Of a stretch of 64,000 nt of DNA, positions 33,421 through 46,400 are shown piece after piece. Position numbers and translations under genes: made by a program. Below the pieces are notes generated by a model. The model was not told the DNA's origin and searched no databases. It was given only the letters and a program-made list of their open reading frames with translations. Numbering within the stretch: the first letter of the stretch is position 1; each line of letters opens with the position of its first letter. The stretch comes from Plectrocnemia conspersa (Eukaryota > Arthropoda > Insecta > Trichoptera > Polycentropodidae): NCBI GenBank assembly GCA_009617715.1, contig VTFK01000057.1:868001-932000 (forward strand), in the 5' to 3' direction.

Positions 33421-33640
33421 TTTCATCTGAAAGCTCTCGTTCGAATGCGAACACTACGCAAATCCCCGTAAACGGCGGCCGATCACGACGGCTAGCTGCG
33501 GTTCTCAAACCGTGTTCCGCTTCGCCCCAGCGCGGGTCAGCAGTCGGAATAATGACCCTGCGAGCACGCGGCCGAGCGAGATGACATAACCGGTTCCTCT
33601 TAAACGGCTCTTACACGCCCGAATGGCCAATTTCCTTTTC
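33421..33640. promoter_or_regulatory. GC/CpG-rich island of unknown role
   Basis: This is a strongly CpG-enriched patch (ACGGCGGCCGATCACGACGG, later CCCCAGCGCGGGTCAGC) in a very AT-rich neighbourhood, without any open frame of note. It may be a promoter, an enhancer or a non-coding 5' exon, perhaps of the minus-strand CABIT gene. This is inference from composition only. Confidence 0.3.
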
Positions 33641-35107
33641 GATACGAGCATTCGGCACTGATGATGGTCAGCTTAGCACTAACGTCTTGCGGTTCAGTAC
33701 AATTGGAAACTTTAGGTATTGCACAAAGACTGGATATTGGAGATTCAGCTTTGGTTACCGACTATTGCCTGAACAGAATATTTGTATGGAAAATATTTGC
33801 AGAAAAAAAAACTACTGCATTTTTTTATGCTATAGAAAAGCCATTTATGATTCAACTGTAGTGCTGCCAATTTTCTATCTGGATTAAAAGTCTTCGTCAA
33901 GAATATAAAATCACCCGTAACGAAAAAATACACACAAGCAAACGCAGTTATGTTTAAATGATTACCATTACATAAATTTGATATGAAGATATTCATCATA
34001 TAAATATTTCAGTGACTGCATTTCAATTATTATATGCTATAAAATTTACCTCCGAATGAACTGAAACCTGCGCGGCTAAATAATTTTACATATTTAAGAA
34101 CTTTGATTTGTTGCTCTTGAATTTGATTAAAGGATATTCTAATAAAAAGTTTTTAAAATGTCGAGAGCGCTACCCAAATTATGGATAAAAAACTACAACA
34201 AATAGCTCCGAACGAGGAAAAATTACTAAAATATTTTATTTCAAGATATAATCAACACTATTAAGCATAGTGGAAAAACACAAATTACTTGTACATACGT
34301 AAAAAGGTTATGGTTAAATATATTAATTATAATACAAATAATTTATTTTATATAATATGTATGAGATTCTCGTTTATTTGACATTTTTGGTTAAATAAAA
34401 ATTATGCTATTATTAAAAATACACATTAAATTTTATAGCTACAATTATATCTATAAAATGTAATGTGTATGTATCGAATAACATTTGCATAGTTACACTG
34501 TAAGACCCTGCTCAATTCATAACCACTACCACCTCCTCTTAAAATGATTTTTTTTATAAAATTTCATGTCATTCGTTACAAAAATATCTTAGTTACACTC
34601 TAGAACCCTGAGGAATATATAAAATCACCCTTTACCCCACCATATTTTAAAACACATTGAACCTTTAAAAAGCTATAGTATTAATATTTTTGTTACAATT
34701 CCTTTGTCCCTTCTCATTGTGCATATTAGTTTCGTCATATATATTAATAGTTTGCTTTCAAAATAATAAGTTATAAAGCTTTGCCGTTAAGCGAGGATAT
34801 ATTTGTTTATTCTTTCTGGAGAACTACTTTTTGGTATTTGTATATAATATATGTATGTAAATATTACAAGAATTGCGTCTCTTCGAACTAAGCACAGATT
34901 AACTTGCGTTAAAAAATAATCAAGACCACTTACAACTTACTGTTACAGTGAATGTGTATTTCCAGTGAAACTATATTTTTATAGACATTTCAGTGAAATC
35001 ATATCGGAATACATTTTTACCAGAAGATAAAATTATCTTTTGACAAATGTGAAACGTGTAAAAAAGCGACGTACGTGGTAGTCTTGAACAGTTGTGAACG
35101 CCACCTG
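33641..35107. other. AT-rich intergenic stretch, nothing recognised
   Basis: No exon, RNA gene or bounded element could be supported. Confidence 0.4.
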
Positions 35108-35588
35108 TTAACCCAGTACGCCACCAGCGAATTTTGAGGAGTATCGCCGTACATGTACGGCGGTCGATCTTTCACTGTTTTAGGGTACCTCAGATAGTTA
35201 CATATAACTAAAGAAACATTATATTTATATAATATATGTTTTAATTTGAATTAATGTAATGATATATATATAGAAAATAATAGCAATAAATTAAAGAGTA
35301 CGAAATAAATGTAAATAAAAAATATTTATATGAATTTTATAATAAATATTAGCCTCTGTATTGATATAAAAATAACTACAAAAGGCAAATAATATATAAA
35401 AATATGTTAATTTAATAATAGAGTTGTTGAAATAAATTATTAAAACATACTAATACAAAAAAGAAGTAAAATAAATCAAAACAATAATACGTTAAGATTT
35501 TTTCTATAATTTATTGTAAATGCAATAAATTGTGTATACTAACAAATTACCAAATGTGTATAAATTTACTCACTACTCAGAGGGTTAA
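35108..35588 (+). mobile_element. piggyBac-like MITE, copy 2
   Basis: TTAACCC at 35108 starts it and CACTACTCAGAGGG followed by TTAA (35585-35588) ends it. The 18-bp palindrome CGCCGTACATGTACGGCG lies at 35145-35162. About 20 extra bases separate the left TTAACCC from the conserved TTTGAGGAGTATCGCC. The body aligns with the other two copies. Confidence 0.75.
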
Positions 35589-37827
35589 TGCACCGCGCAG
35601 TGAATAAATACAATTTTACTGATATTGACTAGTTAAACTATAAATCATTTGTTTGATATATTTTAACTGACCTAGTTACTGGAATTATATTTACACTATA
35701 CCCTATTTGCGGTAACACAGTCAGTTCCAGAGTTATCCATTTCATCATTATTCATAATTGGGAAAGAGATAGCAAGCTCAATGTTGCCGACACGTTTAGT
35801 TTTTTGAAGTTGATTTTTTGAAGTCAGAGGAGCCTGAACGATTGGAAGAGGCATTTCTTCGATTGAATTTGAGAATAAACCAGATGTTTTTAGATGTATA
35901 AAAATAGAACGCCTTTGAACGCTAAGAGAGTATTCAAAAAGTAAAATTGTTGGGTATTCTTATAGCAAAAATGAAATAATGTCAATTCTCAAATGCTTGA
36001 ACAAAAAATGAATATTACAGTAAAGCATTTTCTTTATACAAGTTGATTGCTAAACTATTTTTATTTTAAATGTTCTTTGATTATTTCCTTTTTAACTCCA
36101 GTGGGTAATATCGGTCTAAACAAATATATATTAGAGTAAGAGCTAAAAAATATTACGCTTTAAAATCCAATTACTAAAAGTATGTCAAATTGCTTAACTA
36201 TTGATGAAAAACTTTAAAAAATCAGCTTTTCAAACAACAAACAGATCATAAACATAACGCAAGATCTAAAGAACGACGCTTACACATATTCACTGCAATT
36301 TTAAATTCATTATAAAAAAAATGTGCTATGAGAATGTACGTATAATATGTTTAGAATATAAGAATCTAAGTTTAGATCAACAGTAATTTATTTATATTTT
36401 ACAATAAAACACAACATAAATTTGCTTGTTGATGTTAAAGATTCACTTTTGATTTTTCAACCCATATGGTTTATATATTTTAAATGAAACATAGACATAC
36501 AAACTTTAAGAAGGAAAAATATACAAAATTAAAAAATATTCCATGAAATATTTATCAAGTATTTTTAATTCTGTGGTTTTATAAGAGCTTTACAAAGAAA
36601 TCTAAAATAATCTTTTCAAAGAAAAAATATTAGTGTATGTATAATACATACATATGTATGTATATATTATAACAGAATAAAGAACCAATGACACAATCAA
36701 TGTCAAAAATGGTGAAATGCAACCGCCGATTGATGACTAACTTACCAGACATTCGTTTACATTAGAAATTCCAATAGTCGTTACATAACCGACGTGCAAT
36801 GTTAGCAAAAAGACATAAATTAGCATAAACGTCCGACAACACAACGCTACTTCGAACAGCCGAAAAAATTGCACAACACGTTTTGAATTCTTTCAATAAC
36901 CTCTCGTTTTGCCATTGAAACGAAGAAAGCTCCGCGTGACGCATTTTGAATCGATTAATTAACCAGACGTTTCGAACAAACGATTCGCCTTCTTCAAAAC
37001 AGAACGACAGACACAAAAGTAAATAAAATAAAAACAAGCAAGGAGTGCTTTTTCTCGAACGCGTGGGTTTTAGCGAACCGAAACCAGTCACCGGTCGGGT
37101 ATGCATGCAGTGGGTGAAAAAATGCATTCGGAGGTTCGTTAAAGGCACTTATTTATAAGTGTTAATGCATCGAAATCGATGCAAATCCCTCCCCACCACC
37201 CAATCTCAGTTTGCGGTTTAAATATGTTTTTGCAATGGTTCGACATTCTTGTTTATCTGCCAAAAATCAATGAAGCGCGAATTTGCGAGAGTCGTGATTC
37301 AGAAATGTTCTGCAAAATACTTGCTGGTTCCATTGGAGATGTGATTCAAGTTTAAGCAAAAAAATAAATCGGGAAATTCAATAAGACCTCAGTTGATTCA
37401 TAAAATTTTCTATAACGTATTTACGAAAAAAATACATCAAGGTTAGTAGCGTAATGAAATTCAATGATTGTCAATAACTATAATTAATCAAGTTAGTTAG
37501 TGGAGAATAATATTATTGTTTTTTATAATATCAGACAGTATATTGATATATTTTATTATATTGTAAATTGTTTAACGCCATAATTATAAACCATACAAAA
37601 AAAGTAAGCTCTTCTAAATATATGTATCCAGATTTTTTCACAGACAAAATTATTATCATATTACAAACAGACTTCAATATTTCTTGAATATCCAACCATT
37701 CCAATCTAACAATCAACCTTCTACAACTTGTAAAACTATTATTCTTTCTACTATTATTGCTCTATTTCGCATTAAAAAAAAAATATTTTTCTTCTACTCT
37801 TATTGCTCTAACGTTTTATCTAATTTA
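35589..37827. other. Intergenic stretch with a GC-richer patch near 36760-37200
   Basis: No gene recognised. The patch at 36760-37200 is less AT-rich and open on the minus strand for 128 codons, but the translation has no family motif or splice context. Confidence 0.35.
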
Positions 37828-38317
37828 TTAACCCTTTGAGCGTTATCGCCGTACATGTACGGCGGTCGATCTTTCACTGTTTTGAGGTACCCCAGATAGC
37901 TAAATATGTACATATTTAGCCAAAGAAATAATCATTAAAGAGCATTATATGTATATACTATTTTTTTAATTTGATTAAATGTAAACGATTTTCATAGAAA
38001 AAATTATTGATAAATTAAAGAGTGCGGAATAAATAAACATTATAAAAAATATTGCGAGCTTAAGAAATGATATCGAAAAATCCACAAAATCTAAATAATA
38101 TATAAAAAAATATGTAAAATAAATTAACAAAATTGAATAATAGAAAAGTGTTGATAAAAATATTACTACATACTATACAAAAAAGTATTAGTATAAATCA
38201 AAGCGATAAAACGTTGAAAATCGATAATTTAAGTAAAATAACTCTCTCCCAGATGTATGCCAACAAATATAAATTATATAATTAGTATATAAATTAACTC
38301 ACTACTCAAAGAATTAA
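37828..38317 (+). mobile_element. piggyBac-like MITE, copy 3 (best preserved left end)
   Basis: TTAA (37828-37831) is followed by CCCTTTGAGCGTTATCGCC; the right end is CACTACTCAAAGAA and TTAA (38314-38317). CCCTTTGAG and CTCAAAGGG (seen intact in copy 1) are inverted repeats that abut TTAA targets, as in piggyBac elements. The 18-bp palindrome is at 37847-37864. The 490-bp element is non-coding. Confidence 0.8.
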
Positions 38318-38465
38318 GCATATATAATATTGTTGCACAATAATTATACTAATATGGATTTTTTTCTAATTTTACTATCCTAGATAATATACCTATTTTT
38401 TAAAACAAATAATTACAATGTTCCTTAAAAATAATCTAAATTTATTTATTAATATTAAATCTACC

Positions 38466-38940
38466 TTTATAACCTGACAGCCATAAGCCCAATTCGTTAC
38501 AACGGGATAAATCTGTATCAACTGACTCAATCAGATGTAATGAATACCTACAAGTAAGTATCAACCACCAGACAAAGTCTGGGAATCAGTGACATCTACA
38601 ATATATAAATAATTATAAATTATTATGTGTAATATAATTTATGACCAAATAGATGTTACTGTTGCTGGGGCAGTTTTTTGTAAATATTAGCGCAGTTTTT
38701 TTATAAATGAAAATACGAGTGCCGCTGCGGGGGTTCGAACCCGCCACCTCAAAGTTATTAGTCCGAGATGTTACGGACTGCGCTATTCCGTCCTTAAATA
38801 TGTTATATTATCAACTATTTATATGATATAAGTATTTTTATATTATTATCTAACATATCTTCACAATCAATAGACATACATTTAGTTTTCCTAGATTTTC
38901 CTAATCTCACATATAAATATCGTGATGATTAATTCAAATA
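38466..38940. repeat. Composite repeat: hairpin MITE-like core plus SINE head
   Basis: CAGTGACATCTA (about 38588) and TAGATGTTACTG (about 38651) form an inverted pair. The same hairpin recurs at 62930-62997. Before it is an AAGCCCAATTCGTTACAACGG repeat shared with 41846-41886 and 62296-62330. After it comes the tRNA-like segment 38713-38796, then TTTTCCTAGATTTTCCTAATCTCAC, which recurs near 19060 and, reversed, near 13727 and 63005. Confidence 0.55.
38713..38796 (-). repeat. tRNA-derived SINE head
   Basis: Read on the minus strand it has TAGCGCAGTCCG (box A) and GGTTCGAACCC (box B) spaced as in a tRNA, with a D-arm-like and T-arm-like fold. The anticodon arm has an oversized loop and the acceptor strands do not pair, so it is a SINE head and not a tRNA gene. 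It matches 2492-2562. Confidence 0.6.
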
Positions 38941-39621
38941 AAACTAGTTTGCCCATATTAAGTATAAAAATTCTCTAATAATACTTCATCTTAGAGATAA
39001 TATAATATATGACATGTATAAGAAATGGAAGAAGATTCACTTTTTCTGGAAAATAGAAAAGCCCTATCCTTGAAATATTTAAACTGAACGGGGTTTACAT
39101 GTGGTTTATCATGCCTGTCAGATATTTTCACCATATAAATGAAATGAATATCAACATTATGGATGCAACTTAAATATTACAAATTACCAATCAGGAAGAA
39201 GAGAATAGAGCAAACTTCCCAATGTTAGTTGACGTGTTTGTCTAAAATGGTGTTGAATTACACAATTCTATGTCAATTTTAAACACTTGGAAATAATACA
39301 GAACTCATTTAAAGGTATTTTTTACATCTTGATGAGATAATTTTTTTTTATATTATGCATATATACTTTATCGAAGACTTAAGCATAGATTATAGTGTAA
39401 CTTTAAAACTGTGGTATCGAAGTATTATCTCTGTACACAAAAACATTCTATGTGAATTTCAATTCTTGAAACAATAAAGACATGAAATATACATATGTCC
39501 AGCATGATCCGATTAAAATCCTAAACCACAGCTAAAGATAAACAGCAGCAGTCTTCACATTGGTTTATTGAGCAAAATAAGTAAAGAAATCACGCTGTAT
39601 TTTTTGCTATATGCTATAGAA

Positions 39622-39870
39622 CTGTGGCCAACCCGCGGCCCGCGGGCCGCATGCGGCCCACCTTGAACATTTTTCCGGCCCGCGTGATTCATCACACTTT
39701 TACAAAATATATTTATTTTATAATCGCCAATACACTATAGACAATTTTTTCACTCCAAAAAATGTCTATAATGTATCTAAATCTAATATGGGGATATATA
39801 ATTTTATATATGGCCCACTGAGTTATGATGCATTTCCAGTTGCCAAAAATCATTTGAGTTGGCCACCCTT
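39622..39870. mobile_element. 249-bp hAT-type MITE
   Basis: The ends TGTGGCCAACCC... and ...GTTGGCCACCCTT are inverted repeats, followed internally by a GCGGCCCGCGGGCCGC palindrome. Imperfect flanking repeats GCTATAGAA and GCTCTAGAA (39613-39621, 39871-39879) fit an 8-bp hAT duplication with one change. No coding sequence. Confidence 0.65.
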
Positions 39871-39879
39871 GCTCTAGAA

Positions 39880-42540
39880 ATTTGTGCATACAAATATATG
39901 CACAAAGTTCGAATGACATTAGATTTTTTTAGCACATATGCTATATATTGAATGTTCATTTAACAACACATAATTTAAATCTAGAGTTCCGAAACATTTT
40001 TTTATATAAATTGTTAAAAAATATAAGATTATTATTGAATTTGAATTGTTAATGCTTTTGTAACTGACATTTTAAATGAATACTTCATTGTAATAAAGCA
40101 ACATTAATTAGGAGAACCACTCAAATCTAACAACGGCATACTACCATATTAAAATTCGCCTAATGACCGCCTTCCTTCGGGTGTTTTCGTTACATCTAAT
40201 TTAGAAACTCTAAAAAAGATCTCGTTAATTAATATTTTACTACGCTGCTGAATATAAAAAAATTGTTAGGATATTTTATGGTATTGAAATTCTCACAGAA
40301 CAAGTAGATATATCGTTTGTTGCATCGCTATAAGAGGCGAGTATTATTTTATAGATATAGCAATGAATTTACATCGTTTTCCAATGATGTAACACTTTAT
40401 TGTACCGTAGTAAAATTCGAGATATAACCGAGTGATATCGACGCGCGGGGAAGTGCGAACCTCGCTTGCCTACTAACTGTATTTTGATTTTCAGCTAATT
40501 CGTTTGCGTATACTTTACACGGTAAACGCATTAAACGCTTAACATAATTGCAATGCGTGTATATATAATAAGCATTAAAATTGAGACCTCGACGAACGGC
40601 CTTTGAGTCAAACTTTATAATGTGTACATTTTTGAATGAATCATTGTTATTCGACGAAAATTTTGACATACATTTTCCCATGCATATTAAACTACGATTA
40701 GAAATATTTTTTCTATTAAACACACTCAAATTGAGCGTTGTTAAATGCTCTCGGTGCGATTATTTTTATTCGTAATAGTTAATGGAATATTTGCATGCTC
40801 TGCACAGCAATGATTAAATTTAGGTGTTAATGTTTCATGGAGAAAAAAAACAATATGTAATTAAATTAATGCATCGTTAACAGAGGCAATCAATTATTTC
40901 ATTTTAATCATTTACTAATTATGATTATGGGGTATTTAAATGTACCTTTTGATAGTGATTTATTACTGATACAAAAAAATATCACGAAGGTAAAAGTTAT
41001 GTAATTAAAAGTATTAAAATAATGAATAAATTGTTAGACTATTTTTAAATTCTAAATATTGTCATTTCTCATTACATTGTGATTAGACATCAGTGTCGAA
41101 AGCTCTCATTGATTACAATCCATATATTGACAAATTTGAAATATAAATATGATACAATAAAATTCTGAAAAATGTATCAATTGATAAACGATTCCTCTTT
41201 CATTAAAACGATAAAATATAAAGATACAGATAACTATTTATAAAAAACTTAGAGAGGCGTTTATTCTACGCTCAATGGAGAGGTTACATGCTTTTATAAT
41301 TCTTGGCAACTATTATTACGTTAATTTATTCTGAGGCAGATGTTAGATTGCCTTTTGATGTATATACTTAGAAGTAGATACTACAGAAACGCTCCCTCAT
41401 ATTTTATAACTCAGCTAATAAAGCAACTGAGGATAAAATATTCGACAGGTGAAAACTTCTCCCATATTCTATAGCAAAGCTTTTTTAATTAAACTAAAAA
41501 GCAAACTGTGTGACTACAGCATCAATCACATTTGCTTTCTTAGTTCTAATAACCAGAAAATGTTTTGTTTATTCAGATTTGATATGCAATGGAAATATGT
41601 TATTTAATACATCAATGCTATTGACAAATCTTTATTTTCTTAAACCTTAGTATACAAATTTAATCTTATGTTTTTTTTCCTATGATTATTTTTAAATGAC
41701 TGAAATTGTTTCCTTACATCCTTACAACGTTTTAAATTTGAAAATATGTTTTATTGAGCTAATAAATTTAATTAATTAATAATACATACTTCATAACGTA
41801 GGCAATGATCATATGGACTTGGTTTATTTATTATAAACCCGTTACAATATAAGAGGCGTCAGCCCAATGCGTTACAATGGGGTAATACAATCAGAGATAT
41901 AAATGTATTTTAGTAACATATATTTTAATAATTATAATAAACTATTATTACAGACTGAGCTCATTTTTATTTTAATTATTCATTTCAAATTTCCCAAACA
42001 CGATTTGAATTTATTACTATATTTAATATAATACATAAGTTGCTATAAACAATATATAATATATTAAATAATTAACTAGCTATGTTATTGTACATACAAA
42101 TATTGATGGATCGGGATGAAGGGATAAGCAGGTGTCTGATTCAAGAAAGTGGAAAAGTCGATTCTTATGACAATTTAAGATCGATTGTCGATCATATGAG
42201 TGTTCCGTTCAATTAAATCATGTCAGAGTTTCGACCCGGCGCGGCTATAGGTAACTGTACGTACGTGGGTAGACAATTGATAAGTTGCATTGAAAGTTGA
42301 TTTCAAAACTGCGCGCGCGCACAAAGGAGCATAAGTAAATCCGCAAAGGCGATTAATGCAACAAAAAAAAAACCAATATTGTACGTATATTCGGAGATGG
42401 TATCATCACTCTTCGCGAACTGCAACAGTGTTTAAATGCAGTTTAGACTAATATTTTTTCATTATAAAATTATAAACATATTTATGAAAATTATATGCGG
42501 ATATATCTAAAGTTGTAAATTAGACAATAAATCCTTTTTA
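39880..42540. other. AT-rich intergenic stretch
   Basis: No gene recognised. A short dispersed repeat, GCCCAATGCGTTACAATGG, lies at about 41863. Confidence 0.4.
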
Positions 42541-43420
42541 ACGCCCATATTCGGCCTTCGAGTGCACACAACGAAAAGGAGGCGAGGTCGCGAGGAGTAC
42601 CGACTGGCGTATTGCAAAATCGATCACTATAGCCGACTAACTACCCACCCGGGACGCGAGTTGCGACTATATATTATATGTACGATCGGTGTCATCGATG
42701 TCATCGATTTTGCAATTGCTGCCATTTTTTCGCATCATAATGACGATTATACATAGAGTACGTACCTGGCTCGATTTGCGGTTTCCACCTCGTCCATGTC
42801 GACGCAGATGCACGATGCACGATGCACAAAACACAACAGATAAATAAAACAAACACACACCAACGATAATAATCGATAACGTTTATCCAATGTCAGACCT
42901 AAATCGTAAAATGGATCAATTTAATACACAAATAGAAGCAACATGGCGATCGTGCCTTTCAAATGTCAAAGTCGTGTTATTTTTTTATATACGAGGCCAT
43001 AACGGCTCAATTTTCGTCCAGGATTATTAAACGTCAAGTTTGATAATAGCGATGTGCCGAAGGGTGGCACGAAAAGAAGAAGAAGACGCGGACAATGAGA
43101 TCGCGCGCATGCGCGGCGCAGCAACAGATGTGCGAAAAATTTTAATTGTAACTAGGCGAGCTTCGGGCGTTAGGTTTTCGTTTACGTTTGCGTTTTATTT
43201 ACAAAATGGCGGACGCGTGCGCGAAGAGCCGGGTATCGACCATCGGCAGCGACGACCGCTCGGCAACTGGCCGAACGACAAAAAGCGCCTCGATTCGCGA
43301 CTATCGCCAGCGGAGGCTTTGCACAAACGGCGCTCGAAGCTCCAGCGGCTTCGAAACTGTACTCGCGTGGACGCCCTCGCTTTTCCAACGAAGAAGGAGG
43401 GTCGGTTCGTAGCTCTAGTT
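42541..43420. promoter_or_regulatory. CpG-rich island, candidate promoter or 5' exon
   Basis: This is the most CpG-rich part of the gene desert, especially 43035-43420. All frames are open over 60-145 codons because of GC content. On the + strand AAAATGGCGGACGCG (ATG at 43206) gives 69 codons in a good start context. That motif also resembles a YY1/Pho-type site, so it may be regulatory. A 14-bp inverted repeat, ATTGCAAAATCGAT and ATCGATTTTGCAAT, lies at 42611-42624 and 42703-42716. Which strand, if any, is transcribed cannot be decided from sequence. Confidence 0.4.
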
Positions 43421-46400
43421 TTATCGTTACTCAATTTCAAACAGCATTATTATTGTTGTATTTTGTTTCATATTTAAATAAAATATAAAAATATTTATAA
43501 AATAAAAACCTTTCAGATTATTATTATTACCACTATGGCTCTCAATTATTCGTAGTATTCAACAATTCAAATATTGAATAAAAAATGGTTCAAGTATTCG
43601 AATATTCGTATTTATTCCTGTAAAATATTATTTATTAATTACTTTCATGATCGTAAAAACTTTTTGAATTTTATAAAATATGCATAGCACAGCGCTATAC
43701 GAATTACTGATCAGTGATGGCGTCAAAAGAAAAATGCATAATTTTTTATTATACTTACTTTTTGATCAAGGACGTCATTTCAGCTTTTTAAATCACTATA
43801 ATTAAGAGAAGCTGCGATTGAATTAATTCAGCAAAATTAATGGAACATTTATTGTATATATAATAGCAAATAATGTTTGGAACGAATTTGTAATACATAA
43901 AGATCGGATCTGTATCGGCGTTTGTTTTTTGCGGATTCACATATAAATTAAATAACTCGAAATAAATTAACCGCGAACGAATTATTGAATTGATTGAAAC
44001 AACAAATATACATTATACGAACTACACACATTTTGAGATAAGCATTAAACGATAATAAATCGTAGAGTCTAAGCCATAGACCTCTCCAACATTTTGGAAT
44101 TTTGCGAATTTCGGTCATAGTAGACACGGCTGAAAAACATCATATTTTCAAATGATTTTCGAAGGCGTAATTACATTTTCTGTTGAGAAGGAGCATCTCA
44201 TTGTCTTGCATTTAGAAACAAAATAAAGGTGCATAAAGGACCATGGATTTTGGAACGGCACTAGTTACTCGGGTGTATTGAGAGAAAAAAGACTATGCTG
44301 CTAAAGTATACAAATTAATTTATTCTAAGGGCTGATTTATACGCTGCCAGTTGCTGGCATGCCAGCTGGGAGTTGACTGGCGGGTTCCTGGCATTCCAGT
44401 CCACCCTGCAGTTACAAGATTTTTGTCTAACGCGTTTTGACATATTAGACAAAGTCTACTAAGGCTTCTAATTTGTTTGAGTGTATTCTTATAACACAAT
44501 CTAACTTAAACTTTGTATTATTTAAATATTAAGCTATTGCTATAATGTATATTTTAGATATGTTTATATTATAATTAAAGTTCTTGAGGAAATGCAAAAT
44601 AAGAAAACATTTTCTGCTAATTTTAAAATAATGGAATAATATTATAAATTAATTTACCCTTAACCTAGCTCACTAAAGATAAAAGAAATGCTCTTTATGC
44701 GAACAGGCGGACGACAGACCCCACAACTGTTTCCAATACCATTATAAATTAATAAACTGGTCTTTTCCTACGGTCTCTTTCTGCGGTTCATAAAATGAAG
44801 GCATTTAAAGGGTACATATTTTTAATAACATCACGCAAAATAATTGCGTCGATAAGAAGCACTGGCTTAGTTGGGGAGAATCGGCGCAATACGCTTCGCT
44901 CGTTTATCAAGTTAAAATTGAATAATATTTTGTTATTGTATCCTGAAACACTCGTATACCAAGTTACTCGCAATCCAATGTTCAACTACATAAATTTATG
45001 AAAGTGTTTGTAAATATCGCTAATAAAATGTAATTAAAAAATGTGAAGATGCATCAGTTTTTTTCATTTTGCTGTCAGTTTATCATTAATAATGATTTCT
45101 TATTTATATGAAAAAATATACAATTAAACAATAAAGAACGCACGCTCAATGTGTATCCGACAACATGCAATTTCAACATAGATAAGCAACACAACAATAC
45201 ACTAATGGCGTATTTGGAAAGTTAAAGAAGCCCTGATTTAATATATAATGGGTATTGCAGCGCGATCTAGGACGTGTTTTTACGGCTACAATAAAGCAAA
45301 TCCTTATGCGTTTTCTCGGAAATTTTAATCTGCAATAAATAAAGGTAAGCGCGCTATAGAATTACCCCTTGCATAAAATGCAGAAAAATAAAAATATACG
45401 TATATAATTTTCCCCCTTTTAAAATAATCGACTTTGACGTCTTATGACCAAATTCAGTGTTAACATCTATTAAAATAAATTGTTATAATGATTTTTTTTA
45501 CTTTAAGCGTTTTGCATAACAAGCCTTCGTTAATTCGACAATTAGGCATAACGCAATCGGACACAATGCTCGAAGGTAAGTAGGCAAACGTGTAACATGC
45601 GGTCGGTAGTGTTGTTGTGCAACTCTGTTCGACCTTAACTTTACTCGACGCAACGTTACCGAACCGAACGTATTGGCAAATTGAAAAAAAGGTTTTTGCA
45701 CAGTTCCGATATTGAGGTTCAACCTCTTGGACTAGTTTCTCGAACCGTTGTCGTGTGTCGCAGTCGTTTCGGTCTATAAATGTAAAGAAGCACTCACGAT
45801 TGTTTATAAGCATTATATGTAAAATAAAACTATATTTTTTTAATTATCAGCAAGGTTTACTCCCACCCCAAATAATTATTATTTAGAAAAAAAACCGTAA
45901 TTAAATGAAGGTTAAAAACATAAACAACCTCCATTTTTTATTATTAAATGTGCATCACAAATTGCTTGATTGTAAATTAATATTTTTGCTAATGGATAAT
46001 AAATAAAAAAAATCAATATTGATAAATTGTTCATTATAAGTTACCTTGTCTAACATAATTTATAACATTTTGTCAATAAAACACTTTGACATTAAATAAA
46101 AGCTTTGCATTAATATTTTATTCGCCATTTATAGTTAATATATGTAAAGAAGTAAATTAAATATATTCATTAATCAAACAGGACCTTCGAAACCAATTCT
46201 ACTGTTGACTTATTTATCTCTACTATTTAATCTTATGCTTTCCCCTAATTAGAAACTGTAGCGGCTAAACCAACTTCACATCGGTTGGAGCTCAAGGCTC
46301 TTACTCTGGCAATACGGGATTTCTAACCATTCCGCTCATATCTAAAAAATCTTAATTTACATTATTTAAGTGATATTTATATATGATATTTAATAAGTGT

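Noticed and set aside
36762..37148. 128-codon minus-strand frame with a hydrophobic stretch (LFLFYLLLCLSF)
   Set aside because: A possible membrane segment alone is weak evidence; no homology recognised and no upstream or downstream exon.
38713..38796. Functional tRNA gene
   Set aside because: Boxes A and B are present, but the anticodon loop is too large and the acceptor arm does not pair; a second diverged copy at 2492 points to a SINE.
43040..43477. 145-codon plus-strand frame in the CpG island
   Set aside because: All frames are open here because of base composition; kept only as a promoter or exon candidate.
45460..45813. 117-codon minus-strand frame
   Set aside because: No family motif, second frame open over the same place, no splice context.
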